Shown piece by piece: positions 21,705-32,614 of a stretch of DNA of 64,000 nt. The stretch is taken from positions 516,501 through 580,500 of the forward strand of contig JAJAGP010000212.1 of assembly GCA_025084515.1 (NCBI GenBank), read 5' to 3'. The stretch's first letter is position 1. Every line of letters begins with the position of its first letter. Position numbers and translations under genes: made by a program. The notes beneath the pieces are model-generated. The model was not told where the DNA came from. It did no database searches and saw only the letters and a program-made list of their open reading frames with translations. Source of the stretch: Ancistrus triradiatus. Taxonomy: Eukaryota > Chordata > Actinopteri > Siluriformes > Loricariidae.

Positions 21705-21850
21705 TATTCAATAACAACAAGTTCCGAGTCCATCTTACCCCGAGAAAAGAGTCCAGATGAGATTGAGAACGAGACCAAATTCGAGTACTACAACTGCTTT
21801 ACAATACTGTTGCAAAGATCAGAATCTTGTCCCCAAATGAGCAACCAGAG
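21705..21850 (+). repeat. dispersed teleost repeat, terminal block
   Basis: TTCCGAGTCCATCTTACCCCG and TCGAGTACTACAAC match the terminal part at 61300-61380. TCTTGTCCCCA follows in both. Confidence 0.55.
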
Positions 21851-22685
21851 CAATATTGGACAGGAAAATCGGACCCGCATAAAGAAGTCTTGAGAAGAAC
21901 CAGGCTCATAGCAATAGATGGAAAATAGTCACTAATTTTGTGTCAGATATGCTCCTACATTTTCAAATCATGACAGTTCAGTGTTCATAAGCTCTACCTT
22001 CAGCCCTGATGATCTCCAGAACTTCCCGATCAGGAAAGTCTCCCATCAGACAAGCTCTGAGCTCATTATCAGTGCCGATAAGGAACAGCACTCTCACTTT
22101 CATCTCAAGGTGTTGAATCCAGCCAGATGAAGTGACTGGGGAAACAAGCAGCTCACAGCTGTTTGGAACTGCACATCTGAGCTCCTGACGCCCCACAGGC
22201 ACTGGATAGGATTCAGTTACAATGAACAGTTGGCTGTGTGGAGCATTTTAGAGACCCCCCACCCCACCACCACCCCCCATCGGGGAATCCTGCCCTCTCC
22301 ACATGCTCTAGTTTTCAGTTTCTCGCTCACAGGAGGAGCGGCGCTTTCTAATTAATTAACGCCTTGCCCAAAATAGCACATTATTCACAAGAACATGTGA
22401 TAGCAACACAGATACAGGGTTTTTTTTTTCCAGTTATGCAAATGTAAGGGTTCGTTCACAGAAATAACATATGTACGCAATATTCACGTAGCACAAGCTT
22501 ACAGTCTAAACAAGACCCATAACGCTAAAGGTAGGTAAAACAATGGGACGTCCAGCTAAAAATAAATCATAATGCATGAACAAAATTACATTTGCTTGCT
22601 TTCAATTATTTATTTATTAACAATGTCAGCAATGATGGCTATATACGTGACGTGGAAACCAACTCCTACTGGGGCAAATTTAGAA

Positions 22686-22735
22686 GTCAGTTAACCTAAA
22701 GCATGTCTTTGGAATGTGGGCGGAAACCAGTGTAC
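22686..22735 (-). repeat. fragment of tRNA-like SINE family 2
   Basis: GCATGTCTTTGGAATGTGGG and CGGAAACC are the reverse of the CTCCGGTTTCCTCCCACATTCC block at 47650. Confidence 0.5.
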
Positions 22736-22745
22736 CTGTACTGTT

Positions 22746-22936
22746 TACATATATAGCATTTAGTAGACGCTCTTACCCAGAGTAACTTACAAGTTATACA
22801 GTCTTACAATCGAAGCAATTGTGGGTTAAGGACCTTGCTCAAGGACCCAACAGTAGCAGCTTGGCAGAAGTGGGATTTGAACCCAGGACCTTCTGGTCCA
22901 GAGTCCAGTACCTCAACCGCTAGGCTACCACAGTCC
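22746..22936 (-). mobile_element. V-SINE, reverse orientation
   Basis: Reverse copy with core AGTAGACGCTCTTACCCAGAG, GGGTTAAGGACCTTGCTCAAG, reverse B box GGATTTGAACCC, and head CGCTAGGCTACCACAGTCC. Confidence 0.85.
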
Positions 22937-22939
22937 TGT

Positions 22940-23530
22940 TTACTGCCCATGACCAGATGTTGTCCAGATTCTGAGCTGGGTAGAACAAACGAGGAGCCAC
23001 AACAGCAGTCTGAGGCTTTAGTTGGTAGGTCAACGGGACGACATCACTGAGTGACACGTGTTTGCTTTGCCAGAAGGCCAAATTTGGGACAATTTCACTA
23101 CGAAATTACAATATGTATTGTATAATTTTAACAAAAAAAGGATATTTTATCTAAAATAACAGCCTATAATCATTCAATAGCCATATTATACATATGATTT
23201 TCCATTTTCTGGGAAATTCAACCTCAAACGTTTGAGGAAAGAACCCCAAGCAGTATTAGCACCTTTATCGCTAGATTTGGAGATTTATTTTAGACCCCTT
23301 TAGCTGCTTTATTGCAAAGTAAATTGTAGCCAGGAACCAAGCAGCTGTTTAAGCAGATGTCAATGACTGTCCAGCATTGGATACAGCTCTCCCACTCATC
23401 ACAACTGCTGGTTAATCACAAAACCATCACAAACCTCCACCTACACTCCCCGGGACAAAAGTTAGTCACCGGTGTTTACGGAGGTAGAAACTTCAGGCTC
23501 CTGCACATGGTGCTGCACAAGGATGATCGG
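22940..23530. other. intronic DNA without recognised features
   Basis: No clear structure. The frame at 23357-23545 (+) has no recognisable domain. Confidence 0.4.
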
Positions 23531-23689
23531 GCTATAAATACCTGAGGGGTGTGCGACGGGAATCATAGATTTAGAAGAGGTGGTACAGTGCAGTGACCGT
23601 CTCATTCGATGTATGGAAAATGGATTGCAAAACAGATGGCAAAAAGTGCTGGTTGCATTTGGGAGTGCCAAAGGCCATAGTGTGAAGGA

Positions 23690-24015
23690 AGTAGCTGAAT
23701 GTGCAGTAAACACAGCAGAGATCTTCACTGAACAAGGACTATTGTGAATCTGAATCACTGTGTACTGAATCGTGAATCACGAATCAAATTTCAGTTGGTT
23801 TAAAGTTACAAGTCTAAATAAGTGTGCAGAGTATCGTGCAAACAGACGAGAATCAAGAAGTTTTCTAGTCAAAAATGCACCGAGAACCGAATTTCAGCCA
23901 AATCTAACAGCCAGGAAAAAATGCGTCACATGCTAAAAACAATCAAGGATTCTGTGAGCAGGAATTATTTTCGGGGACAGTTAACCCCTCCATACTTTGA
24001 GAGGGATCCCCACCT
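23690..24015 (+). repeat. two-copy dispersed repeat, copy 1
   Basis: AGATCTTCACTGAACAAG, GAATCTGAATCACTGTGTAC, TGAATCGTGAATC and the downstream AGGATTCTGTGAGCAG..TTTTCGGGGACAG recur in the same order at 36290-36915. The copy there is longer because of a segment at about 36510-36775. Confidence 0.65.
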
Positions 24016-25014
24016 ATGCCTCCTTATTGGTTGTGCAAGTGACTGAAACTCATCTTAACGTGTTTGTTCCATAGCAGGTGCTGAACCTCCAACACCATAT
24101 CATCCTGGATCATCAAGACCACCAGCAGCTACTTTTCCAGAGGTTGTCTCAGATAGGACAGTGTCACGTTCCACTGACTTTTATAATTCACCTTTATTTC
24201 CTTATCTGTCTTGGTGTTTCCTTTGTCAAGAGTTTGTTCATATTCATAAATATCTCCATTTGTTCCTGACGCCTGAAAAGGATGTGGGCGTTGTTCAGTC
24301 TTCTGAGGACGAATAACTCAGAGGAAAAAGGGCAGAGACTCAAGAGTGACCATGAAGATGATTTAATCGAATTATGGTGAGATCTTGTGTGTATTCTGTC
24401 TGGGAACAAGTCTACATAAAGAGCTCTTGTTTTCAGATCTATGAAAACGCTGCTGGTGAATTCTGTCCTGCAGTAGCAGCTGAAAGGAACATTTCAGAAT
24501 AAACCATTCTGAATATAATGAATGAAGGTTTTGGCATTCTGCCTGATCTTGCAGCTAAACCTCAGCGTGACAAAGCAGCAGCTGAACCACAGATCTGAAA
24601 CATCTCACCTACATCTCAAGCATCATCTGTTCCATTAACAACAAAGACACACAAGAGACGGATGTACCACTGGCAGCTCCTTCAGTGACAGGCTTTTACA
24701 CCTGTGCTGTTCTAACGAGAGATTCCTGCTATCAGGCTATAGTTGTAGGGACTAATTTGGGAGGAACTGCCTCCCGCGGAGCTTGATCAAGAACTAAATT
24801 GGTTCCAAGGCCTCCTTTGGTTTGCATTCGCACTGTCAGGAGGAACGCTGTGTGATGCTGATTGTAAGCTGGTGTGAATTTCGCTTAGACAACTCAAAAT
24901 AAGGAAAATTAATTGGACAGCTCTCTGTAGACTCTTAAAATACTATTGTTCGTTTGTGCTGGTTTTGTTTCTGTAGAAATCATCATGTGCTGCTGCTTCC
25001 AGTTTTACAATGTT

Positions 25015-26407
25015 CAGTGGGGGCAAAAAAGGATTTAGTCAGTCACTGATTGTGCAGTTCTCCTACTTAGAAAGATGAGAGAGGTCTGTAATTGTCATCA
25101 TAGGTACACTTCAACTATGAGACCAAAATGAGGAAAAAAATTCCAGGAAATCAACATTGTAGGATTTTTAAAGAGTTTAATTGTAAATTATGATGGAAAA
25201 TAAGTATTCGGTCAATCAATATTTTGTAACATTAACCTTTGTTGGCAATGACAGAGGTCAAACCTTTTCCTGAAAGTCTGCACCAGGTTGGCACACACTG
25301 TAGCTGGTATTTTGGCCCATTCCTCCATGCAGATCTTCCTCTAGAGCAGTGATTTGTGGGGCTGTCACTGGGCAAACATGGACTTTTAACTCCATCCACA
25401 AAATTTATGGGGTTGAGGTCTAGAGACTGGCTAGGATAACTCCACGGACCTGAATGAAATGCTTTTTTTACATTGCATGAGTGAGTGATACATGGCCCCG
25501 TTCATTCTTCCCTTAACAAACCTATCAGTCCGCCCTGTCCCCTTTGCAGAAAAACAGCCCCCCAAAGGCATGATGTTTCCACCACCATGCTTCCACAGTA
25601 GGCGTGGTGTTCTTGGGATGCAGCTCAGCATTCTCCTTCCTCCAAAAACACGAGTTGAGTTTTTCCCCAAAAAGTTCTATTTTGGTTTCATTTGACCACA
25701 TGTATTCTCCCAATCCTCTTCTGGATCATCCATATGCTCTCTCGGCAAACTTCAGACTGCCCTGGACATGTACTGGCATGTGACCGTGTAGTTCTGGGAT
25801 TTTTTGCTCACCAGTCTCATGATCATTTTGACCCCACGGGATGAGATCTTGCGTGGAGCCCCAGATCGAGGGAGATTATCAATGGACTTGTTGTATTTCT
25901 TCCATTTTTCTTACAATGCTCCCACCAAAGCTGATTTATTCACACACCAACCTGACTTGCCTATTGTTAGATTCACTCTTCCCAGCCTGCTGCAAGGTCT
26001 ACAATTTTGTCCTGGTGTCCTTCGACAGCTCTTGGTCTTGGCCATGGTTGAGTTTGGAGGTCTTGACTGTTTGAGGCTGTGGACGGTGTCTTTTATACAG
26101 ATAACGAGGTCAAACAGGTGCCATTAATACAGGTAACGAGTGGAGGACAGAAGAGCTTCTTAAAGAAGAAGTTACAGGTCTGTGAGAGCCAGAAGTCTTG
26201 CTTGTTTGTGGATGACCAAATACTTATTTTCCACCATGATTTACAATTAAGTACTTTAAAAATTCTACAGTGTGATTTCCTGGATTTTTTTCTCATTTTG
26301 TCTCTCATAGTTGAAGTGTAGCTATGATGAAAATTACAGACCTCTCTCATCTTTGTAATTAGACCTTGCACAATCAGTGGCTGACTAAATACTTTTTTGC
26401 CCCACTG
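25015..26407 (-). mobile_element. Tc1-family transposon, family 1, internally deleted
   Basis: Ends CAGTGGGGGCAAAAAAGG and TTTTTTGCCCCACTG; the right end is followed by TA. At 1.39 kb it lacks two internal blocks relative to 6324-8031, near 25470 and near 25770. Minus-strand transposase pieces (NSTRVFGGRRMLSCIPR, SNETKIELFGEK) are frameshifted, so it is inactive. Confidence 0.88.
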
Positions 26408-26548
26408 TAAACATTACATTTCATTACCTGTGACGTCACACAGCCCCCATCATCACAGGTTTTAAAATGTAATGTTTAATTTCATTGATGATTTCTACAG
26501 CACAAATGAACAGTAGCATTTTAATTCCGTTTTTGAACACATGGGTGG

Positions 26549-26559
<11 letters not shown>

Positions 26560-26579
<20 letters not shown>

Positions 26580-26581
26580 GT
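26560..26581. repeat. (GT)n followed by a G-run
   Basis: Short GT tract followed by about 18 consecutive G, a potential quadruplex former and a sequencing-error hotspot. Confidence 0.9.
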
Positions 26582-26589
26582 GATCATGT

Positions 26590-28010
26590 CAGTTTTTCTG
26601 TGCAATATTTATACACTTTTGTAAATGCCTGGAACTGTTCATATATTGTATACATTTTTATATTACATTTATAGAACAGTTCTAAAAACAGTGAAAGAGT
26701 TCCTCTGTGCCGAAAGCACCCAAAGTACAATTTTGATTTGTCTTGTACATGCACAGATGCAGCTCAAGTCTCTCTCCAGGGATCAGCTGTGGACCAAAAA
26801 ATTAGCCACACCCCAACAGCAGAGCCTCGTTGTTCAGTGTCTGTAGGTTTCATATCTGTATGGTCAGCTCTTGACCAGATTCTGAAAGAATATATTAATA
26901 GCAATACCTTCAGAGACTGGCTGGAAGAAGTTCATCAAATGGATTAACTCCGTTGGGTACTGCCAAGAAAAGGCACTAAATTTGGGACCCTGGCTAGCCA
27001 GCAAAAGGACAACAAATTGACAAGGGACAGGGAGATTAAGCCAGGCCTTGTGACACTTGCAACCGTCTCCTCAACCTTTAGCCCTTTCTACCTTACATTA
27101 TTCTCTAGTCCATTTATCGGTGAGTGTTACAGGATGAGATTATCATACCACACTCTGGCTGTACATCACTGTTTGCCAAGCCCAAATGGCTTTATAATGT
27201 AACACATGGGGCAGGCCAGGCCTCACCCAACCACCACAGCCACCAGAACGCCCATGAGCCCTCCAATTAATCACCAGTGAACCTACATTAATGGAGAACG
27301 CTCCAGTGCTGGATCAGACCTGATGAAGATAAAAGCTGAGTGCATATAATAGCCTAGACCATGAACACTTAGCCAAAAGCCCTAATCAGTCTGAAACCAT
27401 CTTAATGCAGATATATATGGAAAGCTGGTAGTCATGGAGGCACCGTCTGAGACCTTCAGGTAAGGACATTAAACGTTTGCGAGAACGTGAATCTCTTAAG
27501 GTTCAGCAATTGGATCAAATGTTTCCGGTGCAAATATCAAATGCAAAATGCCAGCTTCTGAGGATCCGGTTGCCTGCCTGAACCACCCGGGACTTGGTGG
27601 TTTGCCTACTTCCCTTCCTAGCTTCAAGGGGTGTTCATAAGGTAAATAAGCACCGTTAGAGGGGGTTCAGGAAGGTTTCATGGTGCCTTCAGGACCCTCA
27701 GGTCTGTGTCGCAGCAGGATTATTTCATTATCATCATCTCAGTAGTGAAAGGTCACCAAGTCTTCGCAGCAGAGAGACACTCATTTAGAACCCCCTGTTC
27801 CTGCAAGGCTGAGAACAGCACTCATTACCACCCAATAGGGGGGAAGAGATTGCTGGGACCAGAGGCAGATACCAGATGCACTACCTTTTATTCTTTCACT
27901 CTTGCTTAAAGAACTGTTAACATGTTAAAAATTCTAAATTTAATAATGTTTGCAGTGACAGAGTTTTAGCAGATGGCTCTTCTCCACAGTTCTTAACTTG
28001 ACAGTTTAGA
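26590..28010. other. intronic DNA without recognised features
   Basis: Base composition is less AT-rich at 27200-27850 than around it, but no frame shows a known domain and no repeat ends are seen. It is a candidate for conservation testing. Confidence 0.4.
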
Positions 28011-28017
28011 GTGCTTG

Positions 28018-28103
28018 AAGGTTATAGATCTTGCTCAAGGTAACAGTGATTTGTACTTCACACCTTCTGGGTTAGTAGTCCAGAACCTTAACCACTGTGA
28101 CAC
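28018..28103 (-). repeat. degraded V-SINE fragment
   Basis: GATCTTGCTCAAGG, TTAGTAGTCCAGAACCTTAACC and ACTGTGACAC follow the reversed head region of the V-SINEs. Confidence 0.5.
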
Positions 28104-28239
28104 AACTGGACCACCCCCCAAAGGGCAACTGGGAATCCAAAACTTTTTTTCTAGTCCACGGGGTCCATTGAAACAGGAGCCAATAGTGATACAGTCAGTC
28201 ACTGCAAAAAACACTTATGTGGAGAGCAGTGTGTAGTAC

Positions 28240-28365
28240 TCAAGTCCGGCCTTAGTCTCCAGACCATAAACGAGTGGTCTAGGTCCCATCTCGGGGTAAG
28301 ATGGACTGGAAAATGTTGCGGAGACCAGCCGAGTCCAGTGTGTTCTGTCTGATGTGACGTTAATT
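28240..28365 (-). repeat. dispersed teleost repeat, terminal block reversed
   Basis: CGGGGTAAGATGGACTGG and GAGTCCAGTGTG are the reverse of the CGAGTCCACCTTACCCCG block at 61305. Confidence 0.4.
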
Positions 28366-28611
28366 ATGAAACTGAAACTTTTTTTTCAGTTTATGAATAT
28401 CACCAATCCATCAAACAGAATAAATCAGTCCTTTCTCTGCCTAAAAATAAAATCTACACTCTGTTTTGTTAACAGGGGAAAAAAAACAGGTAACTGCTCT
28501 TTTCATTCAGTTTGTGGTGATTCTGATTAAGTTTTGAGAGAAGAAAAAGAAACAGAATCATCACTTTGCCTCCAAAGTTTACAGACTATAATATAATAAT
28601 TTTAGACTATA

Positions 28612-30017
28612 CAATGGGGCAAAAAAGTAGTATAGTCAGCCACTGATTGTGCAAGTCCCTCCTACCTTAGAAAGATGAGAGAGGTCTGTAATTCATCATA
28701 GGTACACTTCAACTATGAGAGACAAAATGAGAAAAAAAACAATCCAGAAAATCATATAGTAGGATTTTTAAAGAATTTAATTGTAAATTATGGTGGAAAT
28801 AAGATTTGGTCAATACCAAAAGTTCAACTTAATACTTTGTAACATAACATTTGCTGGCAATGACAGAGGTCAAACGTTTTCCTGTAAGGGGGGGGTTGGG
28901 GGGGGGGTCCTTCAACCAGGGTTGGCACACACTGTAGCTGGTATTTTGGCCCATTCCTCCATGCAGATCTCCTCTACAGCAGTGATGGTTTGGGGCAACA
29001 CGGACTTTCAACTCCCCCTCCACAAATTTTCTATGGGGTTTTGGGTTGATGATGTTTGATGATGTTTCCACCACCATGCTTCATTTTAGGTATGGTTGTT
29101 TTTAGGATGCAACTCAGCATTCTTCTTCCTCCAAACACGACTAGTTGAGTTTTTACCAAAAAGTTCATTTTGGTTTCATCTGACCACATGTGATATTTTC
29201 CCAATCCTCTTCTGGATCATCCCATATGCTTCTCTGGCAAACTTCAGACGGGCCTGGACATGTACTGGCTTAAGGCTTAAGGGGGACACGCCTAGCACTG
29301 CAGGATCCGAGTCCCTCTCAGCGTAGGTGTTACCGTTGTTACTTTGGTCCCAGCTCTCTGCAGGTCTATTCATCAGGTCCCTCCATGTAGTTCTAGGATT
29401 TTTTTTGCTCACCGTTCCCTCATGATCATTTTGACCCCCACAGGATGAGATCTTGCGTGGGGCCCCAGATTGAGGAGATTATCAATGGTCCTTGTATGTC
29501 TTACAATTGGCTCCCACCAGTTGATATTATGTCACACCAACCTGCTTGCCTATTGTAGATTCACTCTTCCCAGCCTGGTGCAGGTCTACAATTTCTTCCT
29601 GGTGTCCCTTTACACAGCTCTTTGGTCTTGACCATGTTGAGTTTTGGAGTCTGATGTTTGAGGCTGTGACAGGTGGTCTTTTATACAGATAACAAGGTCA
29701 AAACAGGTAGGCCATTAATTACAGGTAACGAGTGGAGGGACAGAAAAAGCTTCTTAAAAGGTGTTTACAGGTCTGTGAGAGTCAAATATCTGGCTTGTTT
29801 GTGGGGTAACCAAATACTTATTTTCCACCATGATTTACAAATTAAATTCTTTAAAAATCCTACCAATGTGATTTCCTGGATTTTTTTTCCTCATTTTTGT
29901 CTCTCATAGTTTTGAAGTGTAGCTATGATGAAAATGACAGACCTCTCTCATCTTTCTAAGTAGGAGAACTTGCCACAATCAGTGGCTGTCCTAAATACTT
30001 TTTTTGCCTCCCCACTG
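28612..30017 (-). mobile_element. Tc1-family transposon, family 1, decayed copy
   Basis: Left end CAATGGGGCAAAAAAGTAG preceded by TA; right end TTTTTGCCTCCCCACTG. Same order of blocks as 6324-8031 on the minus strand but with many single-base insertions (G-runs, doubled T) and a deletion near 29050 that joins the C-terminal region to the middle. No intact transposase. The many small insertions may partly be sequencing error. Confidence 0.87.
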
Positions 30018-30057
30018 TGTGTGTATAGTTATATAGGGCTAACTCTCTCTTATGTCT

Positions 30058-30165
30058 GTCTCTCTATGTTCTATCTCTGACACGCGAGGGCACTGTCTCT
30101 CTCTGTCTCTCTCTCTCGCCTCTCTCCTCTCTCTCTCTGCTCTCCTATATATATATATATATAAT
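30058..30165. repeat. (TC)n-rich and (TA)n simple sequence
   Basis: Interrupted CTCTCT tracts followed by (TA)n, lying between two inverted Tc1 copies. Confidence 0.92.
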
Positions 30166-30220
30166 GAGGTCTAAAATTATATGTGTCATAGTCTTTAGTC
30201 ATTAAACATTCACACATACA

Positions 30221-31346
30221 CAGGTGGGGGCAAAAAAGTATTTAGTCCAGCCACTGATTGTGCAAGTTCTTCTACTAAAGATGAGAGAGGTCTGTCATTT
30301 CATCATAGCCTACACTCAACTATGAGAGACAAAATGAGGAAAAAATCCACATTGCAGGATTTTTAAAGAATTTAACTGTAAATCAATGGTGGAAAATAAG
30401 TATTTGATTTGGTCACCCACAAACAAGCAACATTTCTGGCTCTCACAGACCTGTATCTCTTTAAGAAGCTCTTTCTGTCCTCCAGTCGTTACCTGTATAA
30501 TGACACCTGTTTGACCTTGTTATCTGTAGGAAAAATACATTCCAAAGAGCATATGGATGATCCAGAAGAGGATTTGGGGAATATCATGTGGTCAGATGAA
30601 ATCAATATAGAACTTTCTGTGGTAAAAACTCAACTCGTCGTGTTTGGAGGAAGAAGAATGCTGAGTTGCATCCCAAGAAACACACCATACCTCTGTGAAG
30701 CATGGTGTGGGAACAATCATGATTTGGGGCTGTTTTCTGCAAAGGGGACAGACAAGTCTGATCCGTTGTTAAGGGAAGAATTGAACGGGGCCATGTATGG
30801 TGAGATTTTTAAGCCAAAACCTCCTTCCATCAGTGAGAGCATTGAAGATGGAACGTGGCTGGGTCTTCCAGCATGACAATGATCCCAAACCACACCACTC
30901 GGGCAACGAAGGAGTAGCTCCGTAAAAAGCATTTCAAGGTCCTGGAGTGGCCTAGCCAGTCTCCAAACCTCAACCCCATAGACAATTGTAGAGGGAGTTG
31001 GAAAGTCTGTGTTGCCCCCAAAACATCACTGCCTTCTAGAGGAGATCTGCATGGAGGAATGGGCCAAAATACCAGCTACAGTTGTGTGTGCCAACCTGGT
31101 GAAGACTTACATGGAAACGTTTGACCTTTGATAACAAAGGTTATGTGACAAAAATATTGAGTTGAAACTTTTGTTACTGACCAGATACTTATTTTCGACC
31201 ATCATTTACAATTAAAAACTCTTAAAAATCCTACAATGGGATTTCCTGGATTATTTTTTTCATTTTGTCTCTCATAGTTGAAGTGTAGCTAGGATGAAAA
31301 TTACAGACCTCTCTCATCTTTCTAAGTAGGGAAAACTTGCACAATT
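30221..31346 (+). mobile_element. Tc1-family transposon, family 1, right end truncated
   Basis: Left end CAGGTGGGGGCAAAAAAG. The N-terminal DNA-binding region is deleted, and the plus strand carries the catalytic half: WSDEINIEL, FGGRRMLSCIPRN, GLFSAKGT in the frame 30409-30876. The second catalytic region (HDNDP) lies in a shifted frame near 30873. The copy stops at CTTGCACAATTC, missing the last 35-40 bp of the right terminal repeat. Not autonomous. Confidence 0.87.
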
Positions 31347-31544
31347 CTTCTTTTTATTCTTGTATGGTGAAACGAATCTTAATCTCCTCTCTGTCTCGGC
31401 TACTCCTGGTCTTGACCTCAACACTAGTGGAGAGCTTCAAGGACTCAGAAGATAAGGCAGTTCCATCCTACATGGGCCATTACGTTAAATGATCTGGCAC
31501 CCGCACAGAACCATGAGGTGCATTTACAGTAGGCGCCCTAATAC

Positions 31545-31704
31545 ACTTACATTATTTAGCAGATGCCTTTATCCAGATGCCTGTATCACATTTATTACAT
31601 CAATCCTTCTCAAGGACCCAACAGTGGCAGCTTGGTGGCGCTGGGATATGATTTCTCAGCCTTTCAATTAGTAGTCCAAAGCCTTAACCACTGAACCACC
31701 CCAG
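31545..31704 (-). repeat. degraded V-SINE, reverse orientation
   Basis: TTTAGCAGATGCCTTTATCCAGATG (degraded core), CTCAAGGACCCAACAGTGGCAG and CTTAACCACTGAACCACCCC. Older than the copies at 9051 and 22746. Confidence 0.65.
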
Positions 31705-31709
31705 TTCTA

Positions 31710-32610
31710 GATGGATGGCTTGAGGAATCCATAACAAGCTTTGAAAGCTGGAAATAATTTATTGGACTGAATTTCAGATGTGACAAAAGCTAGTCAGAAA
31801 ATACAGCATGGCTGATTTGGCAACTTGGATAGTGGTGGCTCCCTGATACTGTGAGGTCCTGAATCTAGGCCCTGCATTTTCACCTGCTTGGATTGTTGTG
31901 ATGGGTTAGGGTAATTGAGGCAATACATTTTGTAATGTTCACACTGAAAGTTATGGTAATTTAAGAATAGCGTTGAAAACATGCTCTTAAGTGTCAGAGC
32001 ACCAGCAGCATCTCCAACCACCACCAGAGGGCGGAAGGGGTGGCCTGCATGGTCTGTAATGACGTCCGCATGAAATACATAGCTTATAAGCCACAGTGTG
32101 GGCAGGTGGTGTTCATGAGTGGCACTTCGTTTTAACAGGCAGCAGCTGGCTGTCGATTTATTTAAGCTGGCGAGCAAATCTTTTAAGCAAGCCGAAGTGC
32201 AGTATCGGTCTGTTTGCCATGCTTTATGTAAACAGTTTGGCTCATGTGCATCTGAAAATGTAAGGGTTAGGAAAGAAAGTCATGAATATTAATGCATCCT
32301 AAAGTGTAAAGAAGCGAAGAAAGCAGAAGGCAGAGACAAGATGACAGAGAGAGAAAAAGTGAAGCTGAAAGTCCAAAGACAGTTTAAAGGACCAAAAGTA
32401 GGGGAGCAGTTGGAAAGGGAAAAAGCTGTCAGGGAATGTTAGGTTATAACGGTTAAGAAGTGAAACCACAAGAGATTACAAAGGGAGAAAACGATGTTTA
32501 AAGCCAGACCCAAAGTAAAAGAGTCAGCCTGAAGGGAGTTAAATATCTATATTAAGAGCTGAAGTGAAGAAGCACCACATTTGAGTATAATTCTGAAGCA
32601 AAGCCACACA
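31710..32610. other. intronic DNA without recognised features
   Basis: The 127-codon frame at 31794-32177 (-) shows no recognisable domain and no splice-supported structure. The rest is A-rich. Confidence 0.4.
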
Positions 32611-32614
32611 AGTT

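Noticed and set aside
30409..30876. intact 155-residue transposase gene
   Set aside because: The frame begins in terminal-repeat sequence, lacks the DNA-binding domain, and leaves the catalytic frame before the second Asp; it is a broken Tc1 copy.
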